From positions 5,285,501 to 5,349,500 of the forward strand of contig NZ_CP126980.1 of the NCBI RefSeq assembly GCF_030252345.1: a stretch of DNA of 64,000 nt, given 5' to 3'. The notes beneath the pieces are model-generated. The model searched no databases, was not told the origin of the DNA, and saw only the letters and a program-made list of their open reading frames with translations. The number at the start of each line of letters is the position of its first letter. Within the stretch, counting starts at the first letter, position 1. Below, piece after piece: positions 9,029-18,468 of the stretch. Made by a program: the position numbers and the translations under genes. The DNA is from Actinoplanes oblitus (GTDB taxonomy: Bacteria; Actinomycetota; Actinomycetes; Mycobacteriales; Micromonosporaceae).

Positions 9029-9134
9029 CGAGGCGCGGAGTCCCTGTTCTTCCGTTGACGACGGTGTAACACGCTCATAACATCTGACGTGTTGAGCCCA
9101 TAGCGCTCCATCGATCCCTCATCGGAGGACCCCC

Positions 9135-11132
9135 ATGCCCGCAGGGAGCTACAGCCGGCGCGCCTTCCTCAGCGCGCTCGGCGTCACCGGCGCCGCCGCC
9201 GCCACGACCGGAGCCGTCGACCTCTTCGGCGCCGCACCGGCCTTCGCGGCCATCCCCGGCCCGGCCAGCTACTCCCCCAGCTGGAGCTCGGTGAACCAGC
9301 ATCCGCCGGCGCCGGAGTGGTTCCAGGACGCGAAGTTCGGCATCTACTTCCACTGGGGCGTCTTCAGCGTTCCCGCCTACGACAACGAGTGGTACCCGCG
9401 CAACATGTACATCAGCGGGTCGGCGGCCAACAACCACCACAAGAGCGTCTTCGGCGACCCCTCGGCGTGGCCGTACCACAATTTCATCAACGGTGGCCGC
9501 GATAAATCGGGTAACTACTACCAGTTCGCGCCCAAGCTGAAATCGGCCGGCGGCAACTTCGACCCCCATGAATGGGCGCAGCTGTTCGCCGACGCCGGCG
9601 CCAAGTTCGCCGGACCGGTCGCCGAGCACCACGACGGTTTCTCGATGTGGAACAGCAGCGCCAACGAGTGGAACTCGGTCGCCAAGGGACCGCGGCTCGA
9701 CCTGCTGCGGCTGCACGCCGACGCGATCCGCGCCAAGGGCTTGAAGCTACTGGTGGCGATGCACCACGCGTACCATTTCACGGGCTTCTACGACCACGTC
9801 CCGGCCCAGTCCGACGCCAGTCTGAAGAAACTGTACGGCCAGCTGGGCAGTGCCGCGGAGAATCAGCTCTGGTACAACAAGCTCATCGAGATCGTCGACG
9901 GCTATCAGCCGGACATCATCTGGCAGGACTTCAATCTCACGCATGTGGACGAGACGCAGCGGCTGAACTTCTTGTCGTATTACTACAACCGTGCGGTGGC
10001 CTGGAACAAGGAGGTCGTCGCCACCTACAAGGACGGCTTCAACGACAACGGCGAGATCTTCGACTACGAGCGGGGCGGCCCGGCCGACCTCCGCACCCCG
10101 TACTGGCTGACCGACGACGCGATCAGCAGCTCCAGCTGGTGTTACACCGTCGGCATCGGCTACTACTCGCTCAACCAGATGCTGCATTCGCTCATCGACC
10201 GGGTGAGCAAGGGCGGCAACATGCTGCTCAACATCTCGCCCATGGCGGACGGCACCATTCCCTCGGCGCAACGCACGGTCCTGCTGGGCATGGGTGACTA
10301 CCTCAAGCGCTTCGGCGAGTCCCTCTACGCCACGCGGGCGTGGGCCGCGTACGGCGAGGGCCCGACCAAGATGGGCGGCGGCTCCTTCACCACTCCCCGG
10401 GCCGGCACCGCGCAGGACGTACGGTTCACCCGCAGCAAGGACAACCGCGTCCTCTACGCCACGGTCCTGGGCTGGCCGGGCAGCACGATGAACATCGCCA
10501 CCCTGGCCGCCGGCCGGATCGACCTCGGCACGCTGACGTCGGTGCAGCTGCTCGGCACGACTGCCGGGACGTACACCGACCTGCCCACCCGCACCCAGGA
10601 CGCGAACGGGCTCCGGATCACCCTGCCCTCGGCGGGCGCGCCGTTCAGCGCACCCGCGTACGTCGTCAAGCTCACCTTCTCCGGGAACATCCCGGCGCTC
10701 GGTGCCGGCGGCCCGACCACCGGCTATCAGCGGATCACCAACGTGACCAACGGGCTGGTGCTCGACTCCGGCGGCTCCGTCGCCTCGGGCTCGATCGTCA
10801 AGCAGTGGAACTGGGACGGCAGCACCAACCTGCAGTGGCAGGTGATCAGTCTGAACAACGGCTACCACCGCATCGTCAACCGCACCAACGGCATGGTGAT
10901 CGACGGGTACGGCGCCACCACCATCGGAGCGGCGGCGCAGCAGGCCCCGTGGAACGGCGGCAACACGCAGCAGTGGCAGCTGACCGACCGGGGCAACGGC
11001 CGGTTCAGCATCGCGAACCGGCAGACCGGCCTGGTGCTCGACTCGGGCGGCTCCGTCGCCTCGGGCTCGACCGTCAAGCAGTGGAACTGGGACGGCAGCA
11101 CCAACCTGCAGTGGACCTTCACCGCGGTCTGA
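9135..11132 (+). CDS. Exported GH29 alpha-L-fucosidase with ricin-type lectin domain
   Basis: Releases L-fucose outside the cell. The 665-residue protein begins with a twin-arginine signal (SRRAFLSALG, cleavage near PAFA), then the GH29 catalytic barrel with FHWGVFSVPAYDNEWYPRNMY, AEHHDGFSMW and IIWQDF, whose Asp (D265) fits the nucleophile position. A beta-sandwich follows. From about residue 532 a ricin-B/CBM13-type trefoil carries QxW-type repeats (NLQWQV, TQQWQL, NLQWTF). The ATG follows CGGAGGACCC. It lies downstream of FadR 1 with an operator copy before it, so it should be induced together with uptake and catabolism. Confidence 0.96.
   Translation: MPAGSYSRRAFLSALGVTGAAAATTGAVDLFGAAPAFAAIPGPASYSPSWSSVNQHPPAPEWFQDAKFGIYFHWGVFSVPAYDNEWYPRNMYISGSAANNHHKSVFGDPSAWPYHNFINGGRDKSGNYYQFAPKLKSAGGNFDPHEWAQLFADAGAKFAGPVAEHHDGFSMWNSSANEWNSVAKGPRLDLLRLHADAIRAKGLKLLVAMHHAYHFTGFYDHVPAQSDASLKKLYGQLGSAAENQLWYNKLIEIVDGYQPDIIWQDFNLTHVDETQRLNFLSYYYNRAVAWNKEVVATYKDGFNDNGEIFDYERGGPADLRTPYWLTDDAISSSSWCYTVGIGYYSLNQMLHSLIDRVSKGGNMLLNISPMADGTIPSAQRTVLLGMGDYLKRFGESLYATRAWAAYGEGPTKMGGGSFTTPRAGTAQDVRFTRSKDNRVLYATVLGWPGSTMNIATLAAGRIDLGTLTSVQLLGTTAGTYTDLPTRTQDANGLRITLPSAGAPFSAPAYVVKLTFSGNIPALGAGGPTTGYQRITNVTNGLVLDSGGSVASGSIVKQWNWDGSTNLQWQVISLNNGYHRIVNRTNGMVIDGYGATTIGAAAQQAPWNGGNTQQWQLTDRGNGRFSIANRQTGLVLDSGGSVASGSTVKQWNWDGSTNLQWTFTAV
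10755..11114 (+). repeat. Near-identical 84-bp repeats in the lectin domain
   Basis: Positions 10755-10838 and 11031-11114 encode the first and third trefoil subdomains and differ at only 2 of 84 bases, whereas the middle subdomain is clearly diverged. Such nucleotide-level identity points to a recent duplication or gene conversion within the gene. Confidence 0.9.
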
Positions 11133-11144
11133 TCAGGGATGACG

Positions 11145-11168
11145 GGGCCGGCCGGACCCGGCCGGCCC
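11145..11168 (+). terminator. Hairpin after the fucosidase gene
   Basis: An 11-bp perfect inverted repeat (GGGCCGGCCGG, then its complement) with a 2-bp centre begins 12 bp after the stop codon. No T-run follows, as is common in very GC-rich actinomycetes. Confidence 0.55.
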
Positions 11169-11262
11169 GCCGGCGTCCACGCGGTGCCCCCGAGCGCTCG
11201 TGCCTGCGCCTATCCTCCCGTTACCGGTGCTGCATGCCGGACGAGGGGAAGGGACCCGCGCG

Positions 11263-11964
11263 TTGGCGCTGACGGACGAGGCGATTCTGAAGATCCGCGA
11301 CCTGATCCAGTCGGATCAGCTGGCGCCGGGCAGCCGCCTGCCCCCTGAGCAGCAACTCAGCGCGCAGCTGGGGCTCTCCCGCAGCAGTCTGCGAGAGGCC
11401 GTCAAGGCGCTGGAGCTGGCTCGCGTGGTCGACGTGCGGCGCGGCGACGGCACGTACGTGACGAGCCTGGCGCCGCGGGTACTGCTGGAGGGTTTCGGCT
11501 TCGCGGTCGACCTGCTGCGCGACGACAGCCTGCCGCAGATCATGGAGGTACGCCGGCTGCTCGAGCCGGCCGCCACCGCGCTGGCCGCGCTGCGGATCAC
11601 CGATGACGCGCTCGAGGAGCTGGCCGGCCTGCTGACACGGATGCGGGCGGCCGCCGACGACGCGGAGCAACTGATCGGGTACGACACCGCGTTCCACCGT
11701 ACGGTCGCCGCCGCCACCGGCAACGAGTCGCTCACCTCGCTGCTCGACGGTCTCTCCAGCCGGACGCTGCGGGCGCGTCTGTGGCGCGGGATGATCAGCG
11801 GGGATGTGTCCGGGCAGACGATCGCGGAGCACGAGGCCATCTACCGGGCCCTGCGTTCCCGGGACCAGTTCCTCGCCCAGGCGGTCGCGCTGATCCATGT
11901 CGACACCTCGGAATCCTGGCTGCGGACGCTCCTCAGCCGAGCGGACGAGCGGCGGCCGGCATAG
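11263..11964 (+). CDS. FadR/GntR-family transcriptional regulator 2 (paralogue)
   Basis: A 233-residue regulator closely similar to the one at 8293-8997 through both the winged helix (LPPEQQLSAQLGLSRSSLREAVKAL, RRGDGTYVTSL) and the FCD domain (MEVRRLLEPAATALAAL, YDTAFHRTVAAATGN). I place the start at TTG 11263 because it aligns with the start of the paralogue and follows GAGGGGAAGGG. Upstream in-frame codons encode no conserved sequence. It lacks the ACAT-N3-ATGT palindrome in its upstream region, so it may not be under the same control. It may respond to a second sugar or compete for the same operators (inference). Confidence 0.9.
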   Translation: MALTDEAILKIRDLIQSDQLAPGSRLPPEQQLSAQLGLSRSSLREAVKALELARVVDVRRGDGTYVTSLAPRVLLEGFGFAVDLLRDDSLPQIMEVRRLLEPAATALAALRITDDALEELAGLLTRMRAAADDAEQLIGYDTAFHRTVAAATGNESLTSLLDGLSSRTLRARLWRGMISGDVSGQTIAEHEAIYRALRSRDQFLAQAVALIHVDTSESWLRTLLSRADERRPA

Positions 11965-12075
11965 GCGGCCACCCGCCGGCCTGGTGGTGGTCCGACCGCT
12001 GTGGAGAGAAGCCGGGCCGAGGCGGTACAGGTCGGTCCTCGCCCGCCACGACCGCGGTCACCATTCGTATTGCTC

Positions 12076-12081
12076 TACTAT
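12076..12081 (+). promoter_or_regulatory. -10 box of a probable leaderless promoter
   Basis: TACTAT is followed by 6 bp and then the GTG at 12088. No Shine-Dalgarno sequence precedes that codon. This spacing places the transcription start on the start codon itself. Confidence 0.6.
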
Positions 12082-12087
12082 CCGAGC

Positions 12088-15000
12088 GTGAGCGACTTCG
12101 CGTCGTGGCTCGAGATCAGTGACAAGATCGGGTCGGTCGTCGGTGCGGCGACCGGAGTGCTCGCGCTCGTTCTCGACCACCGGTCGAGGAGCGCCGAGCC
12201 TCCACAGGTCGCGAGACATCGGGTTCGCCTCGCCACCGTGTTCGCCCTCGCCCTGCTCGCTTTCGGTCTGGTCGCTTTCGGTCTGCTCGCCCTCAGTGCT
12301 CACTTCGCGCCCGGCCTTCCCGCGGCGTTGCCGGCCACGGCCGGGTGGGCGCTGCCGCCGCTCGCCATCGCCACGCTGATCATCGCGCTCAGGGCTCGGC
12401 GAGCCGGCCGGTCCCCCAGGATGATCCGGCCGCCCGAGCTGGATCAGTTGGCCATCGCCCAGCAGGCGGAGGTCGTCCACCGATACCACTTCTTCGGCTT
12501 CCACGCCCCGGCGCTATCCGAGATCCACGTCCGCCGGCGAATGTCGACCTCGGGCACGCGCGAGGCCGACCGGCACACCCTGATCGACGCCGACGGCCTG
12601 CTGGACCGGCAGGCACACGCGCTGATCCTCGGCGGCGCCGGCTCAGGCAAGTCCACCGTGGCCGCGATGATGGTTCGGGAGGCGGCCCGGCTGGCGCTAA
12701 CCGGGAACACCCCACGGATGGCCGTGGCCTGCACCGCGGCTGACCTCACCGACCAGGAGCTGCCGGAGGCCCTCGCCGCCGCGACTCTCCGCGACCTCGG
12801 CGTGGCGGCGACGGCCGCCCTCTTCCAACGGCCGCCCTTGCCGGGCGGCACCTGGCTGGTGATCGTCGACGGTGCCGACGAGGTGATCGACACCGATGCC
12901 CGAGCCCGGATGCTGTGGCGACTGCACAGCCTTCTCCAGAAGGAGGTCACGCTTCACCGGATCATCGTCACCTCGCGTGCCCTGCCCACCGCGGAACTCG
13001 CCGAGCTGCGGCGGCCCGGTGTCGAAGAGTACGAGCTGCGCCCGTTCGACCGCACCGACCTCGACGCCTTCGCCCGGCGTTGGTTCGCCGCCCGCCTTCC
13101 CGGCGACCCGGACGCCGCAACGCGCAACGCCATACTGTTTCTGGCCCGCCTCGCGGGAGCGCGGCTGGGTCCGGTGGCTCGGATACCCCTGCTGGCCACG
13201 ATCGCCGCCATGGTTTTCGAGCAAGCCGACAGCCGGGCACTGCCGACCAGCCGGGCGCTGCTCTACGAGAGCTTCATCGACCACCTGATGGATGGGCGCC
13301 ACGAGCTGTCCTCGGCGCGCCGCGGCCTGCTCGCCGCGCTGCGGTCTCGCGGCCAGGACGGGAAAGGGGTAGCCACGTGGTTCGACGACGACTTCTATCC
13401 GATCATCGGCCGGCTGCTCGACGCCATGGGCGTAGCCACGTTCGATGATCCGGCCGCCGACCTGCTGACCGTCGCCCTCGACTGGATCGACCGGAACGCG
13501 CCGCTTCCGCTCACGGCGCTCCTGCCGGGAGCGAGGCAGACCATCGACGACATTCTCCGCGCGACCGCGGTGCTGACTCCTCGCCAGGGCCGGCTGCTCT
13601 TCGCGCATCAGAGCTTCGCCGACTTCTTCGCCGCCCGGGCCACCGCCCGATGCTTCGACGCCGACGCGTGGTATGCCCTTGCCGCCGACCCCGCAGCCCG
13701 GAGCCGAGCCGCGTTCGCCGCCGCCTGGCAGCCCACATCCGATCACCTCGTACGGACCCTCCTCGACGACCGCCAGGACGCGGTGGCGGCCGGAGACATG
13801 ATTGCCGACGGGGTGCCGGTCGGCGACCGTACCCGGCAGCGGGTCGTAACCGCCCTGGTCGAACAACTCAATCACGATGCGCCGACGACAGCCGAGTGCC
13901 TGCGGGTGATCCGGGAGCTGTGCGCCGACCTCGCAGCGCTGTCCCGGATCGCCGAGTTGGCGAACGACGCCGGGACCGAGCCCTGGGTGCGCGCAATGCT
14001 GGCGGACGCGATTGCCGACATCGACCGGGCCACCGGCGTACGCGTGCTCCGCGACGTCATGCGCACCGCACCGCGGGATGTTCAGGACTGGGTGGCCGGT
14101 GTGCTCGACGAACGCGGGATTCCCGCCGAACCCGCTCGCGAAGCGATGGACGCACCGGGCATCACCGTGCGGCGGCCCCTCGGCCGGATCGGCCGGCTCG
14201 CTCTCGCCCGCCGAGCCGGTGACCCGAGGACGGGTGACCGGGAGCGGCTGGCGGCGGCGACTCGGCTCTGCGACGACGGAGACACCGAGCCGCTGCGAGC
14301 GCTGCTCGACGATCCCGAGACCGACCTCATGGTGCGTTTCCGGGCCGCGATCGTCTTCGCCGAGCACGGCGAGGATGCGCCCCTGTACGGACTGGCCCGC
14401 GGCGACAACCTGCTCAGCGGCGTCAGCTCGACCACCTGGCTACGGTTCCTGGCGGTCCGCGACCTCATCCGCCGCGACGCCCGTGGCACCGACGAGATCC
14501 TGCACGCGCTGGTCACCGACTCCGGCCAGGTCCCGCTCACGTACGGCGCGGCGGCGCTGCTCGCCCAGTCCGGCGAACCCGACGTGCTGGAGCGAATGAC
14601 CTACCAGCCGGTGGCCGAATCCTCCTGGCCGCAGTCCCCCATCGTCCCGATCGCCCTCGGTATAGCCGCCGCCGGAGCACTCGGCCGGCGTGCCGAACCC
14701 GACAGCATCCACCGGGCGCTCGCGGGCCAACCAGTGCCGGCCGTGCGAGCGTTCCTGTTGGCCGGGTTGGTCCGGCTCGGCGAGGATCGGGCAGCCATGC
14801 CGCTCCGCGATCTCCTGCGGTCGCGCCGCCGATCCTGGCGGCATCGCATCCACCCGTGGGAACGACGGCCGGAGTTGCACGCGCTACTCGCTCAGCACCG
14901 CGACGGTGCGTCCCTCCAGTGGCTGCGGCATCGCGTGCACCCGCTCATGCCACCGAAACGGCGCCTTGTCGTCGCTGTCGCCCTGAGCCAGGTCGACGAG

Positions 15001-15873
15001 CCGGCCGGTACCAGAGCATTGCGCCGGATCGCCGCCGGCAGGTGGCAGCCGCCCCAGGTTCGGGTCTTGGCGACGGAACGTCTTCACGCCGACCCGGTGC
15101 AGGCGAGTCGGGCGCTCCGCGCCCTGACCGGCTCACCCCGGATCAGGCTCGCCGCCGCGATCCGGCTGGCCCGCGTCCATCGGGACGAGAGTCTGCTGGA
15201 TGCGATGCTCCACGGCACGGCAACCGGCACCCGTCACCGCGAACACGTCGTCGCCACCCTGACCGACGGGCTCAGCGAATCGTGGCGCGACAAGGAAACG
15301 GCGCTCCTGGACCACAGCGAGTGGAAGAGATTCGGCCGACTCGACTCACTGGCGCCGGGCTTCCCGTTCCCGGCCCGCCCGCGGCACCCGCCCGCACGAG
15401 TCATCCAACTCCAACGCCTGGCCGCCGACTCGGCCACCCCACCCGGCCTGCGTATCGCTGCGGCGGCCGCGCTCCTGCCCAGCGCTGCCGGGATCGACGC
15501 GCTCAGCTCGCTGGCCCGTGACCCCCACGTGCCCGGACGGTACCGTCACAGAGCGGTGATCGCCCTCGCGGCGTGGCAGCCACGCGCGGCACGCCCGCTC
15601 GTCGCCGAAGCCGTACGTCGCCGATGGATGTCACGCGTCCCCACGTGGCAGTTGCTTCTGGCGCTTGTCGACCTTCCCCGGCGAGGGGAGGACGGGGTAC
15701 TGGACTCGCCCGAGTTCGACAGCATCGCCCGGCAGATCTCGGCTCTCCGCGATCGGGCGTGGTTCACCCGGCCGTTCCATCTGGTGCGTCACTTCCTCTC
15801 CCGGCCCACTCTGGATCGCTCAGCACCGACGAAGTCCGGTGACACCGGCCCGGACGCGCCGGCCCCGTTGTGA
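12088..15873 (+). CDS. NACHT-type STAND ATPase with membrane helices and HEAT-like repeats
   Basis: A 1261-residue protein. Two hydrophobic helices (about 48-72 and 86-101) should anchor it in the membrane. The NACHT domain follows: Walker A GGAGSGKST (182-190), Walker B LVIVDGADE (257-265) with the family's D-G-x-D-E form, sensor-like IIVTSR, and a downstream YELRPFDRTDLDAFARRW segment. From roughly residue 590 to the end the protein is built of Ala/Leu/Arg-rich helical repeats resembling HEAT repeats (LRDLLRS, LRRIAAGR). Such proteins are NLR-like sensors. Some bacterial members are anti-phage, others of unknown function. No effector partner is adjacent. Start GTG 12088 is chosen from the leaderless -10. 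The frame is open to 12001. Confidence 0.85.
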   Translation: MSDFASWLEISDKIGSVVGAATGVLALVLDHRSRSAEPPQVARHRVRLATVFALALLAFGLVAFGLLALSAHFAPGLPAALPATAGWALPPLAIATLIIALRARRAGRSPRMIRPPELDQLAIAQQAEVVHRYHFFGFHAPALSEIHVRRRMSTSGTREADRHTLIDADGLLDRQAHALILGGAGSGKSTVAAMMVREAARLALTGNTPRMAVACTAADLTDQELPEALAAATLRDLGVAATAALFQRPPLPGGTWLVIVDGADEVIDTDARARMLWRLHSLLQKEVTLHRIIVTSRALPTAELAELRRPGVEEYELRPFDRTDLDAFARRWFAARLPGDPDAATRNAILFLARLAGARLGPVARIPLLATIAAMVFEQADSRALPTSRALLYESFIDHLMDGRHELSSARRGLLAALRSRGQDGKGVATWFDDDFYPIIGRLLDAMGVATFDDPAADLLTVALDWIDRNAPLPLTALLPGARQTIDDILRATAVLTPRQGRLLFAHQSFADFFAARATARCFDADAWYALAADPAARSRAAFAAAWQPTSDHLVRTLLDDRQDAVAAGDMIADGVPVGDRTRQRVVTALVEQLNHDAPTTAECLRVIRELCADLAALSRIAELANDAGTEPWVRAMLADAIADIDRATGVRVLRDVMRTAPRDVQDWVAGVLDERGIPAEPAREAMDAPGITVRRPLGRIGRLALARRAGDPRTGDRERLAAATRLCDDGDTEPLRALLDDPETDLMVRFRAAIVFAEHGEDAPLYGLARGDNLLSGVSSTTWLRFLAVRDLIRRDARGTDEILHALVTDSGQVPLTYGAAALLAQSGEPDVLERMTYQPVAESSWPQSPIVPIALGIAAAGALGRRAEPDSIHRALAGQPVPAVRAFLLAGLVRLGEDRAAMPLRDLLRSRRRSWRHRIHPWERRPELHALLAQHRDGASLQWLRHRVHPLMPPKRRLVVAVALSQVDEPAGTRALRRIAAGRWQPPQVRVLATERLHADPVQASRALRALTGSPRIRLAAAIRLARVHRDESLLDAMLHGTATGTRHREHVVATLTDGLSESWRDKETALLDHSEWKRFGRLDSLAPGFPFPARPRHPPARVIQLQRLAADSATPPGLRIAAAAALLPSAAGIDALSSLARDPHVPGRYRHRAVIALAAWQPRAARPLVAEAVRRRWMSRVPTWQLLLALVDLPRRGEDGVLDSPEFDSIARQISALRDRAWFTRPFHLVRHFLSRPTLDRSAPTKSGDTGPDAPAPL

Positions 15874-16037
15874 CCCGGTCGGGGCGGACGACGAAGGGCC
15901 GGACGATGCGTCCCGAGAACGGCCCCGGGGACAGCCGACCCGGTGCACCGCCGCCGGCAGAGTCCATCGGCCCTACACCACCCGGCCGTGCCCGCCCTAG
16001 CGTGACAGCAGGACTCTCTACGCGGGAGGTGAGCCGG

Positions 16038-16880
16038 ATGAACATCTCGTCGGTGACACCGGTGGTCGCCGGGGTGAGCGGCTCGACGGCCAGTCTGCAC
16101 GCGGTCGAGGCGGCCGCCCGGGAGGCGGACGCCGCGGGACATCCGCTGCTGCTGGTCCACGCGCTGAGCTACCGGCCGGACGTGCTCGATCAGCCACGCG
16201 CCGCCGGGGATCTGCTGCGCCAGGCCGAGGCGATCGCCGATCGCACGGTGTCCGGGCTGCGGGTCACCACCGAACTGGTCGAGGGGCACGCGTTGAACGG
16301 CCTGCTGCGACTGTCGCGGCACGCGGCGCTGACCGTGATCGGCGACGGCGGCCTCAACGATCGGGTCTGTCTGCCGCGGGAGTCCACCGCGGTGCAGGTC
16401 GCCGCCCGCGCCTTCGGCACGGTGATGGTGACCCGCGCCTTGCTCGCCCCGTACGGCCCGGTGCTGGTCGGGGTGACCGGGGCGGACATCGCCGACCCGG
16501 TTCTCGACTACGCGTTCGAGGCGGCCGCCCGGCGGCGGACCGGCCTGGTGGTCGTGCAGGTCGGCGGGACGCGGGACCGCACGCGTGCCCTGCGCGACGC
16601 GATCGCCGCCCGCGCCAGCGATGACGAGGTGGACGCGAAACTCCGCGCCCTGAACGGCGACCCGACCACCGTGCTGCGTGAGGAGGCGCGGCAGGCGTCG
16701 CTGATCGTCGTCGGGGCGCGGGGCGAACTGCCGTATCACGGGCTGCTCGGCTCGGTCGCGCAGACCCTGCTGCACCATGGCCGCGCGCCGGTCGTCGTCG
16801 TGCGCGGAACCCGGTCGGTGGCGCAGCGGACGGACCAGACCGGTGCACCCACGGCGCTGACCGCGAGGGCCACGTCATGA
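16038..16880 (+). CDS. Tandem universal stress protein (UspA-type) 1
   Basis: Cytoplasmic, 280 residues, two Usp domains: one beginning PVVAGVSGSTASLHAVEAA, the second GPVLVGVTGADIADPVLDYA. The C-terminal domain keeps a shortened nucleotide-binding loop (VVGARGELPYHGLLGS). The N-terminal domain has lost the glycine pattern (VIGDGGLNDRV). Start ATG 16038 follows GGGAGGTGA. The open frame upstream (to 15870) encodes no conserved sequence. Tandem Usps are hallmarks of the actinobacterial hypoxia/dormancy regulon. A weak half-match to the island box (GAGTCCATCGGCCC, 15960-15973) lies upstream. Confidence 0.9.
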   Translation: MNISSVTPVVAGVSGSTASLHAVEAAAREADAAGHPLLLVHALSYRPDVLDQPRAAGDLLRQAEAIADRTVSGLRVTTELVEGHALNGLLRLSRHAALTVIGDGGLNDRVCLPRESTAVQVAARAFGTVMVTRALLAPYGPVLVGVTGADIADPVLDYAFEAAARRRTGLVVVQVGGTRDRTRALRDAIAARASDDEVDAKLRALNGDPTTVLREEARQASLIVVGARGELPYHGLLGSVAQTLLHHGRAPVVVVRGTRSVAQRTDQTGAPTALTARATS

Positions 16881-17074
16881 CCGAGAACCGCACCCGCCGC
16901 CGGCCGGCCGGCGCCGATGGCGGCGGGGCCCTCTACGGGCTGGGCCTGATCGGCGCCCTGGTCTATTACCTCGGCGCGGCCGACGGCCTCGCGGAGGGCG
17001 CGCTCGGCGTGCTCAAGGCCCTCGTCTGGCCGGCCTTCGTCGTCTATGACCTGCTGCGGCTGCTCGGCGGCTGA
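16877..17074 (+). CDS. Small membrane protein
   Basis: 65 residues, overlapping the stress-protein gene by 4 bp (ATGA). A basic N-terminus is followed by two hydrophobic stretches (ALYGLGLIGALVYYLGA and VLKALVWPAFVVYDLLRLL). I cannot assign a specific function. Similar small proteins accompany stress genes in actinomycetes. Confidence 0.75.
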   Translation: MTENRTRRRPAGADGGGALYGLGLIGALVYYLGAADGLAEGALGVLKALVWPAFVVYDLLRLLGG

Positions 17075-17079
17075 GTGGC

Positions 17080-18468
17080 TCAGGCGGCGTACGCTCGAAC
17101 GGCCGCGAGCAGCGCGGTCAGCGCGGCCTTGGCGTCGGCGAACAGCATCGCCGTCCGCGGGTCGTGGTACAGCTCGTTGTCGATGCCGGCATAGCCGTGC
17201 CCCAGCGACCGTTTGATCACGATGACGCTGCGGGCCTTGTCCACGTCGAGGATCGGCATGCCGGAGACCGCGTTGCCGGGTCGGCGGGCCGCCGGGTTGG
17301 TCACGTCGTTGGCGCCGACGACCAGCGCCACGTCGGTGCCGGGGAACGCCGGATTGCTCTCGTCGAGGTCCTTGAGCTGCTCATAGGGCGCGTTGGCCTC
17401 GGCGAGCAGCACGTTCATGTGCCCGGGCATCCGACCGGCGACCGGGTGGATGGCGTAGCTGACGTCGACGCCACGCTCGGTGAGCGCCTGGGCCAGCGCG
17501 ACGACCTCGTGCTGGGCCTGGGCGGCGGCCAGACCGTAACCGGGCACGATGACGACCTTGGCGGCGTACCCGAGCTGGATCCCGGCGTCGTCGGCGCTGA
17601 TCTCGCGCACACCGGGCGTACCGGAAGCGGGGGTGACCGCGACCTCGTCGCCGCTGCCGTAACCACCGGCGACTATCGCGAGAACCGAGCGGTTCATGGC
17701 GTCGGCCATCAGCTTGGTGAGGATGGCGCCGGCAGCGCCGACGAGCGCCCCGGCGATGATCAGCGGGGTGCTGCCGAGCACGAATCCGGCCATCGCCACG
17801 GCGGTGCCGGTGCAGGCGTTGAGCAACGAGATGACCACCGGCATGTCGGCGCCGCCGATCGGCAGGGTGAGCAGCACGCCAAGGACGAGGGCACATCCCG
17901 CCACCCCGGCCAGCGGCAGCGTCGCGCGGCCGGGACCGGCGAGCACGGCCAGCCCGGCGGCGGCCACCACCAGCACGGCTGACGCGATCCGGCCGCCGGG
18001 CACCACGATCGGGCGTCCCGGGACCCGGCCGGCCAGTTTGCCGGAGGCGATCAGCGAGCCGCTGAAGGTGATGCCGCCGATCACCACGTCGAGGGCGCCG
18101 GTGACCGCGGCCTGGGCGCCGGTGGCCCGGTCGCCCAGCGCGATCAGCGCGGCCGCCCCGCCACCGACGGCGTTGAACAGGCTGACCAGCTGCGGCATCG
18201 CGGTCATCCGCACCCGCCGCGCGGCGATCAGCCCGGCCGCGCCGCCGGCCACCGCGCCGACGGTCAGGCCGACGACCGCGCCGGCCGTCAGCCCACCGTC
18301 CTCGACCAGCACGGCGACGGTCACGGCGATGGCGACGAGCATGCCGGCCGCCGACAGCCGGTTGCCGCGGCGGGCGGTACCCGGGGCGTTCATCAGGTAC
18401 AGCCCGGCCACGAAGAGCGTGGCGCAGGCCAGGTAGACCAGGTGGACCGCGGTGTCGAAGGCGCTCAT
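17080..18468 (-). CDS. pntB: NAD(P) transhydrogenase subunit beta
   Basis: Membrane and NADP-binding subunit of proton-translocating transhydrogenase, which exchanges hydride between NADH and NADP+ using the proton gradient. 462 residues: about nine membrane helices, then the cytosolic domain III with GYAAKVVIVPGYGLAAAQAQ and the NADP-binding VALVVGANDVTNPAA. I start at ATG 18468, which overlaps the TGA of the preceding gene (ATGA). Longer in-frame sequence upstream is the antisense of that gene's coding frame. Third gene of the pnt operon. Confidence 0.95.
   Translation of the reverse strand: MSAFDTAVHLVYLACATLFVAGLYLMNAPGTARRGNRLSAAGMLVAIAVTVAVLVEDGGLTAGAVVGLTVGAVAGGAAGLIAARRVRMTAMPQLVSLFNAVGGGAAALIALGDRATGAQAAVTGALDVVIGGITFSGSLIASGKLAGRVPGRPIVVPGGRIASAVLVVAAAGLAVLAGPGRATLPLAGVAGCALVLGVLLTLPIGGADMPVVISLLNACTGTAVAMAGFVLGSTPLIIAGALVGAAGAILTKLMADAMNRSVLAIVAGGYGSGDEVAVTPASGTPGVREISADDAGIQLGYAAKVVIVPGYGLAAAQAQHEVVALAQALTERGVDVSYAIHPVAGRMPGHMNVLLAEANAPYEQLKDLDESNPAFPGTDVALVVGANDVTNPAARRPGNAVSGMPILDVDKARSVIVIKRSLGHGYAGIDNELYHDPRTAMLFADAKAALTALLAAVRAYAA

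Noticed and set aside
9068..9093. Inverted repeat AACACG-N14-CGTGTT after FadR 1
   Set aside because: Short arms with a long loop. It could be a terminator or chance, and overlaps a degenerate operator-like sequence, so no call was made.
12001..12087. Longer N-terminus for the NACHT protein
   Set aside because: The extra 29 residues are Arg/Pro-rich and no ribosome site precedes the ATG, while a leaderless -10 sits exactly before the GTG at 12088.
15960..15973. GAGTCCATCGGCCC before the first universal stress protein
   Set aside because: Only the right half fits the box consensus; kept as a weak possibility in the gene entry, not as a site.
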